From NCBI RefSeq assembly GCF_030463535.1, contig NC_132893.1, positions 29,700,782-29,764,781 on the forward strand: 64,000 nt of DNA. Direction: 5' to 3'. Of the stretch, positions 20,651 to 32,965 are shown in pieces. The notes under the pieces are model-generated. The model saw nothing but the letters and a program-made list of their open reading frames with translations, had not been told where the DNA came from and did no database searches. Origin of the DNA: Salminus brasiliensis (lineage: Eukaryota > Chordata > Actinopteri > Characiformes > Bryconidae). The translations under genes and the position numbers were made by a program. Each line of letters opens with the position of its first letter. Positions within the stretch are counted from its first letter, which is position 1.

Positions 20651-22769
20651 TAATAGACAAAATGCATTAAAAGCAGCAGATTCGGGCACACTTTAAATAC
20701 GCCATTTAAATACTCGCCCATTCTTAGTTCAGTGTTTCTAATTAAACATGCTGCTCTTCATCCAATTAAACAGGACTAATGAAATGTGCATTGACGATAT
20801 TCACAGTATGCTTAAAAAAGGATATTGTGTATTGTAATTATCAAAATGTAATGTCCATAAACATTTGGACATATAATGTTCCACTCTAATAGGATGTAAA
20901 TCTACTCATTCATTCATCTCAATTATCTAATCAGCCATCATCTGGCTGCAGTGCAGTGCATAAAATCATGCAAATACAGGTCAGCAGCTATAGGTAATGT
21001 CCTCATCAACCATCAGAATGCAGGATATATATGATCTCAGTGATTGATTTTGAGTGTGGCATGAATGATTGTTGGTGCCAGATAAGCTGGTTTAGTATTT
21101 CTAGAGTATCTCTAGATGTTTAGCAGTCTCTAGAGTTACTAAGAATAGTGCAATAAATGCACAACATGTCCAACCTCAAGGCTTTGGCTACAACAGCAAA
21201 AGACCACATCAGGTTCCACTTCTGTCTGCCAAGAACAGAAAGCTGAGGCTGCAGTGCAAAAACAGACAGTAGCATACAGAGGAAACGTAGCCTGGTCTGA
21301 TGTCTTTAGATTCATGCCATTGGCCTGCATGAATGTATGAACCCAACTTGCAGGCATTGCATGACACACTACCAGTAGTTGCATAGTTATTAGAAGATGT
21401 ACTCCTGTGTGCCCTGTGTTTACACATGGACTGGCAATGCTACTGCTAAGCCCCCTCTGCCCCTCACCTGATAGAGATTACGAGACCCAGCTGAACCATA
21501 TTCCTGGACTCATTAGGACTCTTGAAGCATCAGCAATCCTAAGCAGAGCTGGCAAGGTGGTGCCCCAGGTCATCATGTGTGCGCCACACAGCTCCAGGGG
21601 TCTGGAGTTGTGGGTTCAGTCCCTACTCTGGTAACTGTTTGTAAAGATTTTAAGGTTTTTCTTTGGGTACTCGGGATGGCACATCCATGGAAAAAATGCA
21701 CATACTACCTATAATGCAGTGAATATTGTCCAGCAGCCAGATGATGTCTCAGTCTATGTCCAATCGATTGGACACCCACGTGGTGTCAGTCAAAACCACT
21801 GATCTGCAGTCAAATCTAGTACTGTTAACATCATACAGCTTCTTAAAAACCTGACTAATCTCTGCAGACTGAGCTCGGCTGTGACCTTGCAGTGACATTT
21901 CGCCCAGCATGGCTGTGTCATCAGTGGACCGCAGGGGCCTTGTTTGGTGGTCCCTCTTCTCTCCACAGTGTCTGCATTTCTAGTATAGACGTGCACTTTA
22001 CAAAGCCAGTGGAGAATGTTGAGGAACGTCTTTCCTGTCTGCCCAATCCTGTCCCATGCTCCCATGCTGTGGTCTGGCTGTTGGGGAAAATGGAGAAAAA
22101 AAACACATGGCTTCAATTGCGCTCTGGTCCACAGCATCGGTTTATTAAGCTGATGTCACCCTTTACAAGACTGAAACCCATGGTGCTACAACTCCTGTGC
22201 CATTAACAGCGACTCAAGCCATCAATCTCTGTGGTCAATTTGTTTGGAAATATTCTGTAGGAACACTGCGCATACATGGCGAATGCTTAGCCAGACATGC
22301 CTTTTAAAGGATCACTGAATTCAGCCATCAGCTTCTGAACAATTAAACAGTATATGAGAGTATTAATAAATGGAAGGAATGATCAGATGTGGTCTAAATT
22401 AGGCCAATTTATGCAGGGGAAACTTGTTGGGGTCTACAGATTGTTAGGTGTTGTGTCTCATTAAACAATGGAATAACTCTGTATGGAACTCTGAATGTGG
22501 GAAATGCAGGAATCCAGAGTTCATCAAGACCCTACATTCTCTCTCGTATAGCTGTCGGCCCTACATGGATGCGTGACTGCATGTGTAAGCAGCGTAAGTG
22601 TTGCAGGTATCATATATTAACCACAGGTATGTTCATGAAGGCCCTGGCACGTTAATGTGTGAGCTTAAGTGGAAGGTTCTGTACCCAAAGGCTACACAGA
22701 AGCATTGCACTGTAGGGCTTCTTCTTCCCAGATAATTCAGAACCCTGTAAAAGTGTCAGATCTACACTA

Positions 22770-23165
22770 TTGGGACAAAAATATTGGGACACCTGTTCTT
22801 TTATTGTTTCTTCAGAAATCAAGGGTATTAAAAAGAATTAATCCTGCTTTTGTTGAAGTAACTGTCTTTACTTTCCACGGAAGAAGGCTTTCTACAAGAT
22901 TTTGCAGCATTGCTGTGAAAGTTTACTGCATTTAGCATTAGTGAGGTCAGTATGTTGGATGATCACCACCCCATCTTGTCCTTACCTCCCCAACTCATCC
23001 CAAAATTATTAGATGGAGCACAGTCATACTAGAAAACACAGTTCCATTGCTCCACAGCTCAATGCTGGGGGCTTTATACCCCTCCAACACACCTGGCATT
23101 AGGCAGCATGGTGCCAATAGGTTCTGGTTTATCTGCTCCAGAGAGTCTTATTCTATTGTAATGTA
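22770..23165 (+). mobile_element. Tc1-like MITE, family K, copy 3
   Basis: It begins GACAAAAATATTGGGACACC and carries AGTTCCATTGCTCCACAGCT and CAGAGAGTCTTATTCTATTG. It ends before the expected right terminal repeat. Confidence 0.8.
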
Positions 23166-24300
23166 GCTGCTGGTTCATCTTGGCCAGGTAAGATTACAGT
23201 TGGGTCTGCTGTCATTTGTTCTAACTAAAACCAGACAGGATGTACTCAACACTGTTCTGAAATGTTGTAGATTTACTGAGGGATGAGGATAATGATGCTG
23301 CGTATCTGCTACCTTTTTTTGTTTGTTTGTTTTTTTGCTCGCTTATAGAGATCTCTAAAACTGAATCATAAAAACAGCAAGTTATTCTTTAGAACTTTGC
23401 CAATGTATCAACTCACTTATATCTGTTAGCATTTAGCCATTTATGATGTTTACCATTTTGTTCCACAATAAAATATTTTTAAATAAAGAACAAATGCTGC
23501 ACTTTAATTCAGATATAACTGGGTGCCTTCATGATTAAGAATACTGTCTCAAAAGTTCAACTGTGGCAAATACTGCATTTGTATATGAAAATACAAGAAA
23601 TACAACTTGTCTTTTCTGATTTACTCCATTCATATTGGGATTTCCGGAAATGAATGCACATGAAAGAGACCTGACTAAAGACCGACCAGTACAGACTCAA
23701 AATACAAGTTCAAAACATACTTTTCCATCATACTGCTATTAGCTGAGTCTAAAAGCCTAAAGTATGCTTTACATTATGAACAGAACCACTTTGTCCCAGA
23801 TGAGTTGGTGGAGATCTTCTAAACAACCAGTTACAGAAAATTCTAAAAGTGCCCCAGGGTGGTCAATCAGTTTTAGGTGTACCAGCCACTCATTCTGCTG
23901 TGCCAATGATGTCAGTGTATGAGATGTATGTTTCATCTTGGAGGCTATTTTTCATATCATCTCTATCTCTATCTGTCAAAAGTGCAGTCAGGGGATACAT
24001 AAAGTAACTCTACTCTGACACTATCTTAACTCTGTTAGTTTTAATGGCCCTCTGAAGTCCACATCGTTCTGGTTAGGCTAAAATGACACCAGTCTAAACG
24101 TGAAGTAGCCTCTAGATTTCTAGAGTAAAAGCATTACTTTAAATGCAAATCCAAAGGCAAGAGCAAAAAGATAATCTGGCATTTGCTACAGATGAGACTT
24201 ACTGTATTCACATTAACTGTCACATTTGCCAGGTTGTGGCATGACCTGACCTGGAGAAACTGACACAGATATTTTTCTCAATGTGGAATTTCATCCACGG

Positions 24301-25082
24301 CTAAGCTATAAGTCCAAAAGTATCCAGACACCCATTCTAATTACCTGAATTGTAATCGCACAGCTTGTATAATCTACATGGATCAGCCATAGCTTTGGTA
24401 TCGCCTGTCATCCTGGGATATCTGGCACCAAGGTGTTAGACCTTCATGGATCACATCAATAGGTTTTAGGTGCCCATGACCCTGTCTCGGGTTCTTCGGT
24501 TGTCCTTTTTTAGACCACTTCTGGTAGGTACTGATCACTGCATACCAGAAAAACCTCACAAGATGTTTTGGAGATTATCTAGACCCAGGTCATCTAGCCA
24601 ACACAATTTGGTTCTTGGTTCAAAGACTAGACTACAGCCTGACTATTTTCCTTGCTTTTAACACCATCATCACCTTCAAGAACTGACTTTTCCCTTGCTG
24701 TTCACTCAAATAGGTAGATCCCACCCAGATATAAGAAAGATGTACCAATAGAATGGGATGGTGTGGAGCTATCAGACATATCAAGGGCACCATAATCACT
24801 GGCAAACATTGGTTACTGGGGCATTGGGCTGTGGAGCAGTGAAACTGAGTTCTCTGGAGTGAAGGAGCTCCTTCCAATACCTCTGGAATGAGCTTAAATG
24901 CTATTTGTGATCCAGAACTAATCATCCAACATCAGTACCTAACCTCACTTAAGCTATTCATTAGGCTGAATGCAATCAATTACTCTTTGCTGAATAGGGA
25001 ACACAATCCTTAGAAATACTGTTGATTTCAGAAGAAGCACTGAATGAGCAGATGCCTACCAGGTGTCGTACATACAGTGCAT
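24301..25082 (+). mobile_element. Tc1-like non-autonomous element with a second element nested in it
   Basis: The outer element (family D) begins GTCCAAAAGTATCCAGACAC and ends in worn sequence near CATACAGTG. Its inner part, GTGATCCAGAACTAATCATC near 24905-24925, matches GTAACCCAGAACTAATTACC near 32566-32586. At about 24380-24725 it is interrupted by a second Tc1-like family (landmarks GGTAGGTACTGATCACTGCA and CATCTAGCCAACACAATTTG) that is also present at 47331-48270. Confidence 0.6.
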
Positions 25083-25084
25083 TA

Positions 25085-28000
25085 ATGCACACACATGTGA
25101 ACACATACATGAAACAAATGCCGATAGACGTCCCTGTTAATGTAAGTAAGACTCGAGCAAGATGTTTATTTGTGTAAATGTGTTAAAGCCAATTTGACGG
25201 CTTATTTGTGACTTTATATACTTGGTGTTCCCTCTTCAATTGTAGTGTGAACAAAACACCCCAGAGCTTTTATTGTCTTTGTCCAACAGCAACACAACAG
25301 CAATAAGAATAATAAAATTAATCTTGTGGAAACCTCTTAAAACAAACGGGACTTTTTTGGTTTTCAAGAAAACAATTTTGCTCTATTTGGCGTCAAAAAC
25401 GGGCCCAGACTTTTGAACAACAATTCATGAGGATTAACAACAGACACATTTTAAAAGAATCCTGCTTGTTTGGAAAATGAATCCATTTAAAGGATATTAA
25501 TACTTTGTAGTGAGACACAAAATTGTGTCTGGTTAAGAGAATAGCCACAAATATTTATGACTTCTCCAAAATGACAAACAACCACCACTGCCTCTTGCAG
25601 TTGACCACATGGCTGTGATGAAGAGCAGTGCTAGCTCTGACTTTATTGAAAAAGAGACAGTATATTGTCCTGCATGTACAGTATTTTATTTGTTCATGTT
25701 GTTCATTGGTTCTTCAAGCCTCGGTTGGTGCAATAGCAGCCTGCCAATTCCTGATTGCCATTTAAAACATGTTGTGGTTTCATGGATAAACTGAAAACTA
25801 CCAAGTGCTAAATGCTGTGGCGATGTGTGACCAACTACTGTAACATAAGTGCAATATACAATAACACATCGCTCACAGAAAATCCACCATGGGCTGTTAA
25901 CTGATGTTTTCTTTGCTCCAGAGACATTTCCTAGGTCATTGTTGTTTCTTATCCTTACACAGGTTGTGTGTGTATGTGTGTACACACCCTGCTATAATGC
26001 AGTCTGCTGTATTTTTGGTTTCCACCTCCACTTTCCTCCATGACTGGACCACCATGCTTCCTGTCTCTTAGACCTGTGCTCATTCTTCTCTGAGTCACTG
26101 CTCAGAAGAAACATCATGCTCCTCACCCAGGCCTCAGGGGTTAAGTCTGAGGGAAGGTGTTTAGTATACAGTTTGAGGACTGTGTGCTTCTGAGAGTTCC
26201 CTTTGCCTGCTTTTCCCTCATGTCTGTGTGTCTAGTCCCTTTTCAAGGCAGGGATCTACTCTGATCCCATTCAAAATGAGGGCCCTGGTGTTATAGAGAA
26301 TGATTTTATAGTGCTTCTTAGTGATGCTGGGATGCTAAAGAGTTGTGACCATCATTAAACTTTAAGAGGGGATTTCATATCAAACAGTGATTGGCTGTGG
26401 TCTAGTTTAAGCTTTTATTTTCAAAACCTGGCAGATTTTGAATCTGAATTAGATATCTGATTACAGAGATGTTATGTTCACAATTACCATGGTAACAAGG
26501 GAGTGAATTTTAGTGACAAAAAAAAGTCTATCATATACTATTTGGACAAAAGTATTAAATATCTGCTTGTTCATTGTTTCTTCTAAAATCAAGGGTATTA
26601 AAATTTGTGTATCCTACTGGTTGAAGTGACTGTCTCTACTGTTTAGGGAAGACTTTCTACTCAATTTTGAAACATTGCTGTGATGATTTGATTGCATTTA
26701 GCAACAAGAGCATTAGTGAGGTCAGGATGTTGGATGATCACCACCCCACCTCATCTCTAACTCCGCAACTCATCCCTGAAGTATTGGATGGAGCTCCACT
26801 ATCTTTCTAGAGAACACTTTTCCAATGCTGGAAACACTTTTCCAAATGCCACACCTGGCATTAGGCACGGTGCCAATAGGTTCATGTTTATCTGCATCTT
26901 TACAAAGTTTAGACAAGCTCTTTGTGCATTTGCACATCTGTGTCAGCAATGGAAGCAACTTAAAGTATCAAAATATATGTTTTTAGAAGGGCTGTCCACA
27001 AACATTTGGACATAGAGTAAACAAATGGCCTATATTTATCAAACTTCTCAGAGTATGAAAACTGATCTGGGATAAATTAAGGCTCAGGGAATTCAGTTAG
27101 ACAGCTAATGAGAGGCGACCAGTACTTTTACTCTGAGATGCTTGATAAATGAGGCACTGTGACTGTGTGGCTGGGCAGTTTTGCTGGTTGAGATGGTTAA
27201 TTAATCACCATTGTTTGTTTGTTCATGTGTTTGTTTGGTTGTCTGCTTGTTTAATGCAGTAATTTTACCATGGTTAAGTTTAAAATTCATAGCTGGCTTG
27301 CTCACTGGTATTTGAAGAGGCACTACTAAAAAGACTGCAGTCTGTGAGGGGCGGGACTGTGGTAAAGAGACACAGAATTGCTCTAATTCTTATTGGTTCA
27401 AAAAACAATCACTTGATGTCTGCATCTTTAAATATCTCAACATCTCAAAATGTAACAGAAGAACCACATATGGACACAAATCCCTTAACTGACAAAGTGA
27501 CTAACAGTCACCAAGGCATTCCTGCAAAAGCCTAGAGCTAAAAAAATATATAAGCAGATGAACAAATGAACACACTTGCCAGGACTATTTAGTATGAGCA
27601 GAAATGAAAGATACAGTAGTTTAAGAGGGTTATTCTTTTAAATATCACAACCTTAAGCTGATGAATCAGTAGTTACATAGAAAGCAATACTGAAAAATAA
27701 TGAAGTCTGTCTATTACAGAGTTGTCTTATAATTATTCATTGACCAGACTTTTATTTGACCATTTCCTACTATTCTACTATTCAGAAACTATCCAAACTT
27801 GGGGGTTTTCGTTGTGTGTCAGGATCTAGAGAGAGCATGTACTGAAACTGAGCTCCAAACATTTTTAACGGTTAATGTGGTTTTGCATTGCTCACTACCT
27901 CATTGCCTACTCACCCATGACCTCTAGTGAAAGCCAACAGACCGTACATTTCCCATCTAAGAATAAGATGGTGGTGCTTTTTAGTGTTTGAAATAAACAC

Positions 28001-30045
28001 GTTTTAGTGTTCAGTTCATGTCTGAAGCTGATGAGTAGCTATGTATGACAACGTTAGTGGTTTCATAGTAAATCAGCAGATTACACATTTAGTGAAATGT
28101 AACTATTTGACTCACTGACTAACGTCAAAGTCATTGAATCACAACAGACAGGAATGTGCTTTTTTACAACAGACATTTTAAAGCAACCTTACAGAAGTCC
28201 AGGTACAGGCCCCTAGTGAGCAGGCCGAGGGTGATAGTGGAAGAAAGAACTCCCTAAGAAAGGCATACTGAGTCTATTCAGATTCAGAGTCAGTGGCTTT
28301 GGGGAACTTTGGCCCTGTGGTGTTAAGGGGGCTGTTGATAAATGTCATAATTTGTATCAATAATTAGATGTTTTTTATTTGTGCCTACAAGTTACAATTT
28401 ATGACCAAATGACATCCATCTAATAAGCTATCAGAGCTATCAGTAATGTTATAGAACACCACCACATTTCTTGCCCATGCCAGTCAGTGATAGATGTTCT
28501 GGTAAGATGTGGTGAAGAACCATCTAGTGAAGGTAATGGACAAGTGGCACTTAGCACAAAGGGGGCTTAGACTAAACTGAAATTGAGAACCACTGCTTAT
28601 ACAAATAAGCATTCAGATTAACCTATGAGCATCAATGAACAATGTTTGGAGTTATCAAAGGTTATCTGAAAAAAATCTAAAAATATATTCAAATATACTG
28701 AACATTTTTAAAGGGGTTTATGAACTCACCATCTCATATAATGTGCTACAGTCCAAACCTAAACAACAAAAAATGCTCCTGTCAAATGACCTACAGGCCC
28801 TGTAAGTGCACGGCTGAATTACCTTTCTCATTGGGACTTTTTGAGACGTTATTAAAATTGGTTTTCCTTGAGACGTAATGAGGAAGCCTGTTTAGGATCA
28901 GTTCTCAGAGGAGCTGAATCTGTTTACTCTCTCTCTGTCACCCCTGAACTCTATATTTTTCTTTAGTGATCTGTGAAATGCAGGGTATTAGGCTAAACTA
29001 GGCCAGAGACCAAGTCCCATTCAAGCCAACATTAAGTCAACACCATAATTAAAAACAAACTCATTAGTTGAACCACAAAATTGACTTTCTATGGACCAGT
29101 TAAAAAAGTAATTAGATGTGGCATTGATTAACATCATCCAAATGAGGACAAGTTTTACACAGATGTAAGAAAGTCCTGAAGAAGGAAACTTTACTGAAAC
29201 AAGTGCTGGGAACCTTAATGAGCATGCTTATGGGTTGTCTCATTGGATGCACTGTTATTGGGCAGGATCAACCCTCAATTAAAGCTACTGTCTTCCTGCT
29301 ATTAGTGGAAGAAAAAGGACTTGTGTTGTGTGTTACAATCATTCAAAAGAAAAAAACATGGCCCTAACTATGGATAACTATGGATAAGACCTTTACTGTA
29401 CTTACTGGTAATCACGTTACTGGTATCATGCTTACATTGGATCAACTAGACCCACCCTATTCCAACAGTGTGACCCCCACACTTTATAGCCATTGCACAA
29501 CGGAATCCAACCTCCACATTTCACTCATCCATGAACACACACACACACTAGTGATTGTGGCAGTGAAAATGCATATTTTTAAGATATGTTATATGTCTGT
29601 GTTTAATATTTTTTTAAATAAAAATAATTTTGTTGGTATCTAGGCAGTATATTCTGACATACATGTTACTGTGTGAGGTGTGTTTTGGAGTAAAATGTAC
29701 AAAAATATACATCCATATTTTTTTTTCCATATGGGACAAATGTTTATGAAACATAATGTGTGTTTCCAAACTGAATAAAGGAGATGACCTAGGGAAGGAA
29801 AAGCACTTTTCTGTCTTGGGATTTAATGGGTGTGATATGGAGGGGCTCCACAATATCACTTTAACAAGCTTTCTGTTAAAAGATGCCATAAAATTCACTC
29901 CGACATTTTTCTCTTGAACAAAGACTGTAAATTGAGGCTCAGAGTTTAAGAGTGGTATTAAAACAATTCTGGTTTTGACTTGTGGACAAAAACATTTTCT
30001 CTCATTATGTAATGCTGTTTTTGCCCTGTGTCTCTTCTGCTTTAG
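25085..30045. other. Gene-free stretch
   Basis: Apart from K copy 4, nothing recognisable is seen on either strand. The sequence is AT-rich, and the open frames are short and without splice context or domains. Confidence 0.4.
26533..27020 (+). mobile_element. Tc1-like MITE, family K, copy 4
   Basis: Both ends are recognisable: TTGGACAAAAGTATTAAATA on the left and CCACAAACATTTGGACATAG on the right. It is nearly full length, about 485 bases. Confidence 0.82.
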
Positions 30046-30113
30046 CTGTGGAGCTCTTAGGACCTGCTCCACTAAATATCAACCATGCTGTCCTTCTTCT
30101 GGAGCGAGGTTAT
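30046..30113 (+). CDS. Possible orphan exon, unknown protein
   Basis: A long pyrimidine tract ending CTGCTTTAG (to 30045) is followed by a 68-base stop-free segment and a good donor, TTAT/GTAAGTT. In the open frame the segment encodes VELLGPAPLNINHAVLLLER followed by GY, entering in phase 2 and leaving in phase 0. The splice signals are better than expected by chance for a random interval, but no family is recognised and no neighbouring exon is secure. The nearest same-strand candidates in compatible phase are at 42901-42976 and 43073-43251. It could equally be chance. Confidence 0.2.
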
Positions 30114-30834
30114 GTAAGTTCTCTTTGGTCACCTAAAGGTCTCAACTTTGGTCAGAGCATATGGAGTTATGTAATACCAACATGGCCTCATAATTGTATG
30201 TTTGAAGGAATTTCCACAAGCCAACTCATATAGAAAGCACAACTCCCCTTCTCCAGTCACTGACTGTTGCGATTAGGAGTTTTGGGGATCATAGTAAGGT
30301 TTTCATTTTGATTTGTAATAGTAATCAAGTAAAATACCAATGGTCTTTATGGTTAATTGAAAAATCAGAGCTTTTCAAATTCCAAATACAAGCAATTTAA
30401 AAATATTTTATTGGGAAAAAATTAGGAAGACTTTGTTGATGTAAAAAAAGAGCAGTAAGAAAGTATAAAATATTTAATACTGTCATAAAACTGCTAGCTA
30501 ATCTCTGTCGATGCGTTGAGAAGGCCATTTAAGCCCAAAAGTTGCAGGTCCAAAAAAACTACTTAAGTACTGAGTAATTACAGGGGAATGTCCTCGTACT
30601 GCAGCAGTATAGGAACTGAAGCGTGTTAAGCCCTGTGGTTCTCTGCTTTGATGAACTTTTGGTCTTCAATAAAATTGTGAACCTTAGAAGTTAGAGGTGT
30701 GAACAACAGCAAAGAAATACATCTTAAGTCACCTGCATAATATCATACAGTGAAGAAAATAAGAAATGAATGTTAACGATTAAACTAAACGACTAAAATG
30801 TAACTACGTAACAAATAGATTTTCTCCTTATTAA

Positions 30835-31200
30835 ACATGATCCTGCTTTAGTTGGGGTAACTGCCTCTGTTTTAATCACATTTACTGACAAGAGCATTAG
30901 TGAGGTCAGGATGTTGAATGATCTCCACTCCACCTCATCCCCAACTCCCCAACTCAGCCCAAAAGTACTGGATGGAGAACACAGTCCCATTACTCCACAG
31001 CTCAGTGCTGCGGGGCTTATTACCCCTCCAGCCCACATCTGGTATTAGGCATGATGCCCATAAGTTCATGTTTATCTACTACAGAAAGTCTTATTCTATT
31101 GGCGGTACTTCTCTACAGGGACTAGACAGGCTGTGTGTGCCTGTCAGAAGGTGCAGATCTGTGTTAGCAATGGGTGCAACTTAAAGTAGCTAAATGCATA
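30835..31200 (+). mobile_element. Tc1-like MITE, family K, copy 5
   Basis: It begins inside the element at ATCCTGCTTTAGTTGGGGTA and runs through CATTAGTGAGGTCAGGATGT and TACTCCACAGCTCAGTGCTG. Both ends are lost. Confidence 0.75.
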
Positions 31201-32287
31201 CACAACAACCATATTCTCTAATATTTTGCACAACCCACCTTCCCCAGCTCTCAGCCGTACCTATTATTGGTCAGAAAGTATAGAGGCGTGGGCAGTATGG
31301 CAAATTCAAAAAATTTTCATACTCGAGGACATTTCTATGCTTCTCAAAATATATGATATGATATTTTGCTTTTCTGAGACTTGACATTCATATTGTTGTC
31401 ATGGAAAATATGTCATTATATGTAATTTTTAAATATTAAAATTGGTTCTTTAATGACATTGAATAAAGAGCCCTTTGTAGATCTTTTAGGGTTATGAGCG
31501 AAGATGAAACTGCTAGCTGTCTTTTTAATAAAACATGCAGTTGGTAAGTGGTCTTTAGGCCTTCACTATACCCACACAATGTGATTATATCACCCACATC
31601 TGAGGGAGGTTTAACATGTGGCTACGATGTGATGTCACCTCAGAAACCCAATATTAAGCTCCAAGTTCTCACTAAAACCCTCTCAGGTATTCTTTCTTAG
31701 CATTCTTTCAACTGAATAAATCTTACCGTGCCTTTCTCTGAAGGTGGCCTATGGCACTTACAGGGACGTGAGCATCAAAAGTAATGTTGCTCCAGGCCTG
31801 ATCTGACGTTTAGGAATTCAAACATATACGTTTCAGCACAACAGTAATGATCTCTTTTAAAACTTAGCCAAAGGCAACACACTGCGTGTGAGCTAATGGT
31901 AAGCACAGTAAATGTAGGTCTACACGCCCAATCCAAAACTGTCTGTCTGGATATGTCTGGCTTGCTCTGCTTTCAGACCTCATCATAACACTGACTTCAC
32001 TAGCAGATTAAAAGAATTATTTCAGTCTTACTGTAAGAGCTTATGGAAAGGGTGTTGCATTATACAGCCATTAGCAGTGCACCAGACACATACATGGCTG
32101 TGGGAAATGTCTAGACTCTTCAAACAGTGCAAAATATTCATTTTACTCCTCATGAATCATAATTTGTTCAAATGAAAATAATATTTTAATAATATTCTGG
32201 CATGTTCTTCTAGTTTAGATGTTAAGGAAGATATAGAGAATTTCATCCAATTAATTATTACAGTCTGAATAATATATTGCAATTACC

Positions 32288-32630
32288 ATAAATCCAAAAA
32301 GTATCAGGACATTTCTTCTAATTGAGCTCAACTACTTTAATGGCTGACACTGGGGTTTAACTGCACACATTGCTTATAATCTCCATAGGAAAGCATTGCC
32401 AACACAGTGGGACTCTCTGGAGCTACTGGTCACCATGCCCTTATCCTGAGTTTATTCTACTGGAGTATAAAGCCCCCTGGCACTGGGCTACGGAGCAGTG
32501 GTGCTACATTCTATGGACTGACAGAGCTTCATCCGATATATTTAGGGTGAGTTGGAGTAGCATTTGTAACCCAGAACTAATTACCCAACATCAGAACCTC
32601 AGCGACTCTTGTGGCTGAATTCAATAAAAG
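32288..32630 (+). mobile_element. Tc1-like non-autonomous element, family D
   Basis: It begins ATAAATCCAAAAAGTATCAG and contains GGAGCAGTGGTGCTACATTC and GTAACCCAGAACTAATTACC, as in the copy at 24725-25082. Its right end is replaced by the Tc1 relic that follows. Confidence 0.55.
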
Positions 32631-32639
32631 GGACTTTGC

Positions 32640-32965
32640 TTTTTAAAGTATGGACCTCGTACCGACTGTGAAGCATGGTGGTTTGCTCTGGATTGGAGAT
32701 GCTTTGCTGCAACTTGCAACCAAACAATAGGGAAGTAAAAATTTTGCTCTTTTTCAGAGAATTCTTTAAGAGGTAGTCATGAGCTGACTCCAATGATCCA
32801 AAGCACACAGGCAAGTCTACCAAACAGAAAATCAAGAACTTTTGGAATGGTCTAGTTAAAGTCCTGACCTAAACCCTATTGAAAGACCTACACATATCAC
32901 TGAGCTGCAGCAGTTCTGCAAGGAGGAGTGGGCCACAATTCTTCAACAGAGTTATTGCTGTTAAC
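32640..32965 (+). mobile_element. Tc1-like transposase relic
   Basis: Translated fragments in several frames give VKHGG, NDPKHTGKS and PDLNPIE, which are successive blocks of the C-terminal half of Tc1-like DD34E transposases. They are separated by frameshifts and a stop. It is an inactive copy. Confidence 0.7.

Larger units (their letters stand above)
15800..24300. other. Gene-free stretch upstream of spp1
   Basis: Apart from the inverted repeats, the L2 LINE and the K elements listed separately, nothing gene-like is seen. The open frames at 17326-17739, 19360-19578 and 21892-22206 lack domains and splice context. A tRNA-like retroposon head (GGGTTCAGTCCC near 21625) marks a decayed SINE at about 21540-21690. 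Confidence 0.45.

Noticed and set aside
29614..30072. 152-codon minus-strand frame
   Set aside because: Its composition is AT-driven, no domain is recognised, and it overlaps the better-supported plus-strand splice signals at 30045/30114.
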